Assembly: GCF_019649055.1 (NCBI RefSeq)
Contig: NW_026570267.1
Location: forward strand, 868,001-932,000
Reading direction: 5' to 3'
DNA from: Paramacrobiotus metropolitanus
Taxonomy: Eukaryota > Tardigrada > Eutardigrada > Parachela > Macrobiotidae
DNA: 64,000 bases
Every line of letters starts with the position of its first letter. Position 1 is the first letter of the stretch. Below the pieces are notes generated by a model. It saw only the letters and a program-made list of their open reading frames with translations, was not told where the DNA came from and made no database searches. The translations under genes were made by a program, and so were the position numbers. Of the stretch, positions 60,469 to 64,000 are shown piece by piece.

Positions 60469-63369
60469 ATGACTAGCACTGTGGAAAGGAATTCATCACT
60501 ACACCGGAAAGTTAGCTTTCGCAGGAGCGATATAGCGGCTAATTTTCCCGACCGAAGAGACAGCTCCCGAAGTAAGGAATAAGTAAAGAACATAATTTAG
60601 TGCGCAATATATAATTACTGCACTCTGAAAGTTACGTGTATTTTCGCTTTCGTAAACGCTGAACCAAACAGTTTGAAATGGGGATTGAGTATAAGAAATA
60701 GTTTTCTGAAAGATATACGTTTGCTAATTTTTATAGACTGCTCGTTGTCGTTAGCAATTTATTAGGGTAATAATGATACACCTGACACGTGTTTATTCCG
60801 GTAAACTCCCAATAGTTTGCGTGCGCGATTGAAACCTGCAATGGAAAGCATAAATGGAAAGCATAAGCATATAAGAGTTATTTAAATAAAGCAATGTTAA
60901 TACCTGCCGAAAGGTACATAATAAAACATAATTGCCCTACGCCTGGGATGGACGAACTTTGCCTGATCTTGCTTTAAGTTCTTAGCAGCAGCCAATATTT
61001 TTGTTAATATCCATATACTGCGCGCAACTGCATATGTGGACGTAGTTAATAATAACCACGAACATGTATTGTATTTGTTGGCTGTTAACTTGTTATCATA
61101 AAGTGCCTAACGCACAATTATTATAACTTGTGAGCCAATGATTCCAATAACTAAAATCATAATTTCCTAAAATTTTGTTTGTCTTATTCAGAGATTGCTA
61201 AGAGATTCAAGATTTTGCATACATTATGTCCTGATCAACTTTTGTTGGCAGCGAACTATTACGAGCAAAAGAAACCATTGATTTGTGTTTGAAGTGTCAG
61301 CTTTGTTATAAGCGTGCTGAGCTTTCTTTGTCCGGGAATTTTTAGAGCCCTCCTACGGCATGCGGGTGGTTAACAGGGATGTTAATTATATTAATCTTCA
61401 ATGTATGATGTATGGAAACATTAACGGATAATCCACAAGCAGCAAGCAGGCTGTTCGTTAAAAACATTTCCTCACAGCTATGGCCTGCCAAATTGCAGCT
61501 GTTAGCTCCCACAATCGCTTACAGCGAAAAACGAAATTACACCCTCCACTTGTAGCTGGTGTACCGTAATGTACGGATAATAGTGCATTACGTATATTAG
61601 TATAATAATGTCTTCCGTTGTTCTTTTGAACACCGGCGCCATACATCCATAAACCAATTCCACTTGCCGGATCTATGTCATCTAAATTGGAGTACGATAA
61701 TTACATTGGGGACACTTTGATGCTTTTTTTCCTTTAAATCGATACAACATACCCTGAGCATTCATATTTGGCAAAGCAATCTTAGATTAGCACGTGTTAA
61801 ACTATCTAATTCCGCCGCTGAAACCATTAACCGGAAATCCCGAAAATGAAGCCTCTTGAATGTGGGAGTAGTGTCTTTATGCAGCAGGAGACTAACCAAG
61901 TTCATCTAACCGGCTTATAACTGCTTTTTTATAGGAAAAAAAACTCTCCTCGGAAAGTTGTCATCGGCTGTGCAAGATTTTGTAGCTGACGAAGAAGAAG
62001 GTAAAACGCTTCAATTATTTTATATTATTTTACGCCATATATACGCACTAAAAATATGATTATTGTAGATTCTTATCTTCTTAGTTCAATGACATGACAA
62101 TAATTGTAATGCAGTTTGCAACAAAAAACTACCGGTTTGTGACACGCAACAGCACCATGTTATAGCACAGCAGTACTTATAGATAATTATGTAAGTATAA
62201 TATTATAAGCGTACGATTGCAGAACAGTAAAAACCAATCTCGTCGCTAATTTCTATCACATAAATTTTAATAATATCAAATACTACGGCATTTCTGGCAT
62301 GAGTTGAATGGTATTTTTTCAGTAATGCGGTCCACGTAAAACAGTATCATAAACTACTGTTCAGTACAAGCGTTACTAACTGACTTAAAGAATTGTAAAC
62401 GATTTTACAGTGAAGCTACGACTGGCTACAATATGCATTCACGAGTCGGTGATCGGCACCATGGAAAAGATAGCCGACTCTTTCGAGATTGTTCATGCGG
62501 CATTAACGAATCTGCGCTCGCAAAATGCCAAATTGAACGAGACATGGAATATCTATGTGCGCTATCAAATGATGAAACAAATGATTAAAGATGTCCTGAA
62601 ACTAAATGAGGAATCATCGAAAATTCTCTTTATACCACAACAAGATCCGGGAGAAGTGCCGCTGGCCTATGCTCAACGCTTGGTGAACGTAATAAATGCC
62701 GACAAGAAGGCCTCACTGGATTCCTCTCATCTTGATCCGAAAAAGACCAACGAGCTGAAAGATAAATTTGACGGTAGGCCGGGAAAAATATGGTTCAAAT
62801 AATTATTAACTATAGCAGCCATACTGTATACCACGTAACAACCGGTTCACTGCCACGATGCCGACTTGATAAATACAACGACGATTACATGCATTTTCTC
62901 CTTTTAATGATATCCTCAGGGATTTTCGGTCCATTAGACAACTCCGGTCCTGTTGTCTGCTGGTGGATGATGGCGGCGGGAAGATATGCCATTAGTGGTT
63001 CTATCCAACGGAACCTTGTTATTGTTTTCCGGTTGCCCATATTCAAAAGGCCATACGCAAAAGCCGCTTAAAAATTGTTATACTGCAGGGCAATTCCACA
63101 GCTGCACGCGCCGCTTGCAAATTAAGCAAGGAAAATTGAAAAGTAACGCGGCTTTTGTTGTAGGTGTCTCCATTGAGGAAATCAATGAAGAAAATAATAT
63201 TCTGCACAGTGACCTTTTTAAAATGGCCAAGCGCTATTTGAACCTACGCAGTCTCGTTAATGGTCTCCAGCAGGATTATACAGCGGCAAAGGGATATCCA
63301 TTCTTTCCACGTTACAATATGCTCCGAGCTATGATCAACGATTTAATGCGGAGTCCTGTTTTCATTGAG
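60469..63369 (+). CDS. Unknown protein, first four exons (continues past window)
   Basis: Four exons join in phase with good splice signals: 60469-60571, 61935-62000, 62411-62773 and 63164-63369, the last ending at a GTAATA donor. They encode at least 246 aa. The start is basic and Ser/Arg-rich (RKVSFRRSDIAANF; DSSRRKKTLLGKLSSAV), then comes an acidic VADEEE, and then a mainly helical region (RLATICIHESVIGTMEKIAD; NETWNIYVRYQMMKQMIKDV) and, in exon 4, IEEINEENNILHSDLFKMAK and RYNMLRAMINDLMRSPVF. No signal peptide or membrane span. I do not recognise the family. The helical, coiled-coil-like composition suggests a scaffold or subunit of a complex, which is inference only. The 3' exons lie to the right of the window or were missed in 63370-63840. 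Confidence 0.65.
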
Positions 63370-63846
63370 GTAATACTAATGGTGTAAAATATCGTTAAAC
63401 GCAGCAGCGTTTACCTGACTGACTGAACGTAAGCTTGCACACTGCACAGTGCACCCGATACTTGCAGTATATCGGTACCAAGTTCCAACCGAACGCACAA
63501 TGCCAACGCGCATGTACTATTAACTATGCTGTTTAATTTTCAAAATTGTTAGTAAAATACGTACCACAAAAATCGAGTTTATTCTGATTGTTTAATACAC
63601 CTACAGTATTTTTTCAAGTTATGCTGAAAATAGCAAACTCCGTAAATAGAGTCTTGCGGTAGTATTTGGACGTGTTAGCGGATTGTAATAAACTCAATCT
63701 TTTTTTATTAAGCAGAGAAATTTTTGGCAATAATTGGTCTGTATTTATTTTAGCAAAACAAACTGTCATTAAGCAGTAACCAAAAATTATAAGCAAACTT
63801 AATTCATTAATGCTCTAGTTACTCAAGAATTTTTGACAACACTTAA

Positions 63847-63928
63847 GGGGACCACTAGCAGTAAAAAAAAAATTTTTGCAACATTGTAAATGTGGCCACG
63901 ATGGAATAGTCATCTACTAGTGATCCCC
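63847..63928. mobile_element. TTAA-flanked MITE (piggyBac-like)
   Basis: An 82-bp element flanked on both sides by TTAA (63843-63846 and 63929-63932), the piggyBac target site. Its terminal inverted repeats, GGGGACCACTAGCAG and GGGGATCACTAGTAG, match at 13 of 15 positions. It has no coding capacity. Confidence 0.75.
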
Positions 63929-64000
63929 TTAATTAATAAATCAATAGCCCAAGCAAACTAATATAGGTATACTGCAGATGGCAGATTAACTGAACATTCA

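Noticed and set aside
1-64000. CRISPR array, bacterial operon or integrated plasmid
   Set aside because: No regularly spaced repeats and no prokaryotic gene organisation; all recognised genes are intron-containing animal genes.

Overview
The window is animal nuclear DNA, AT-rich and intron-dense. Genes are split by GT-AG introns, two of which are GC-AG, and every recognisable product is a metazoan protein. The proteins are clearly bilaterian but diverge noticeably from vertebrate and insect sequences. A fast-evolving invertebrate (tardigrade, mite or similar ecdysozoan) would fit, but nothing here fixes the phylum.

Layout. 1-3440: mostly non-coding, with a weak exon candidate. 3441-7469 (minus): a 7-exon Tudor-domain pseudo-helicase with a CCCH zinc finger (TDRD12/Yb-like, piRNA pathway). 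8566-15187 (minus): a complete 15-exon RNA polymerase II second-largest subunit (RPB2) that is unusually divergent and has a long N-terminal extension; its introns hold a hAT-type MITE and a 0.6-kb foldback element. 16535-31479 (minus): a 16-exon DH-PH Rho GEF (PLEKHG7/5-like) with a 7.2-kb first intron. 34001-39254 (minus): a 3-exon P4-ATPase lipid flippase of the ATP8A type. 40239-41048 (plus): the elongation factor SPT4 in five exons. 41227-41928 (minus): a single-exon JTB-family membrane protein. 42131-43951: a mariner-like element that has inserted into a second copy of itself. 48181-54019 (plus): a 14-exon class C orphan receptor of the GPR158/GPR179 (mGlyR) group. 55236-55949: a 0.7-kb inverted-repeat element. 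60469 to beyond the right edge (plus): the first four exons of an unrecognised gene, followed by a TTAA-flanked MITE at the window end.

Gene models. The exon chains were assembled by hand from splice signals, reading-frame phase and family similarity. For all seven named genes the exon lengths sum to an open frame from ATG to stop, which is strong internal support.

Functional links. RPB2 and SPT4 both serve RNA polymerase II elongation. The Tudor pseudo-helicase belongs to the piRNA/nuage world. The flippase, the Rho GEF, JTB and the receptor act at membranes. ATP8A and SPT4 are head to head over about 1 kb and may share a promoter region; SPT4 and JTB are tail to tail 178 bp apart. The most interesting biology is the divergent RPB2 beside a piRNA-type Tudor protein, and an RPB2 intron that is almost wholly a foldback element whose terminus appears to supply the 5' splice site.
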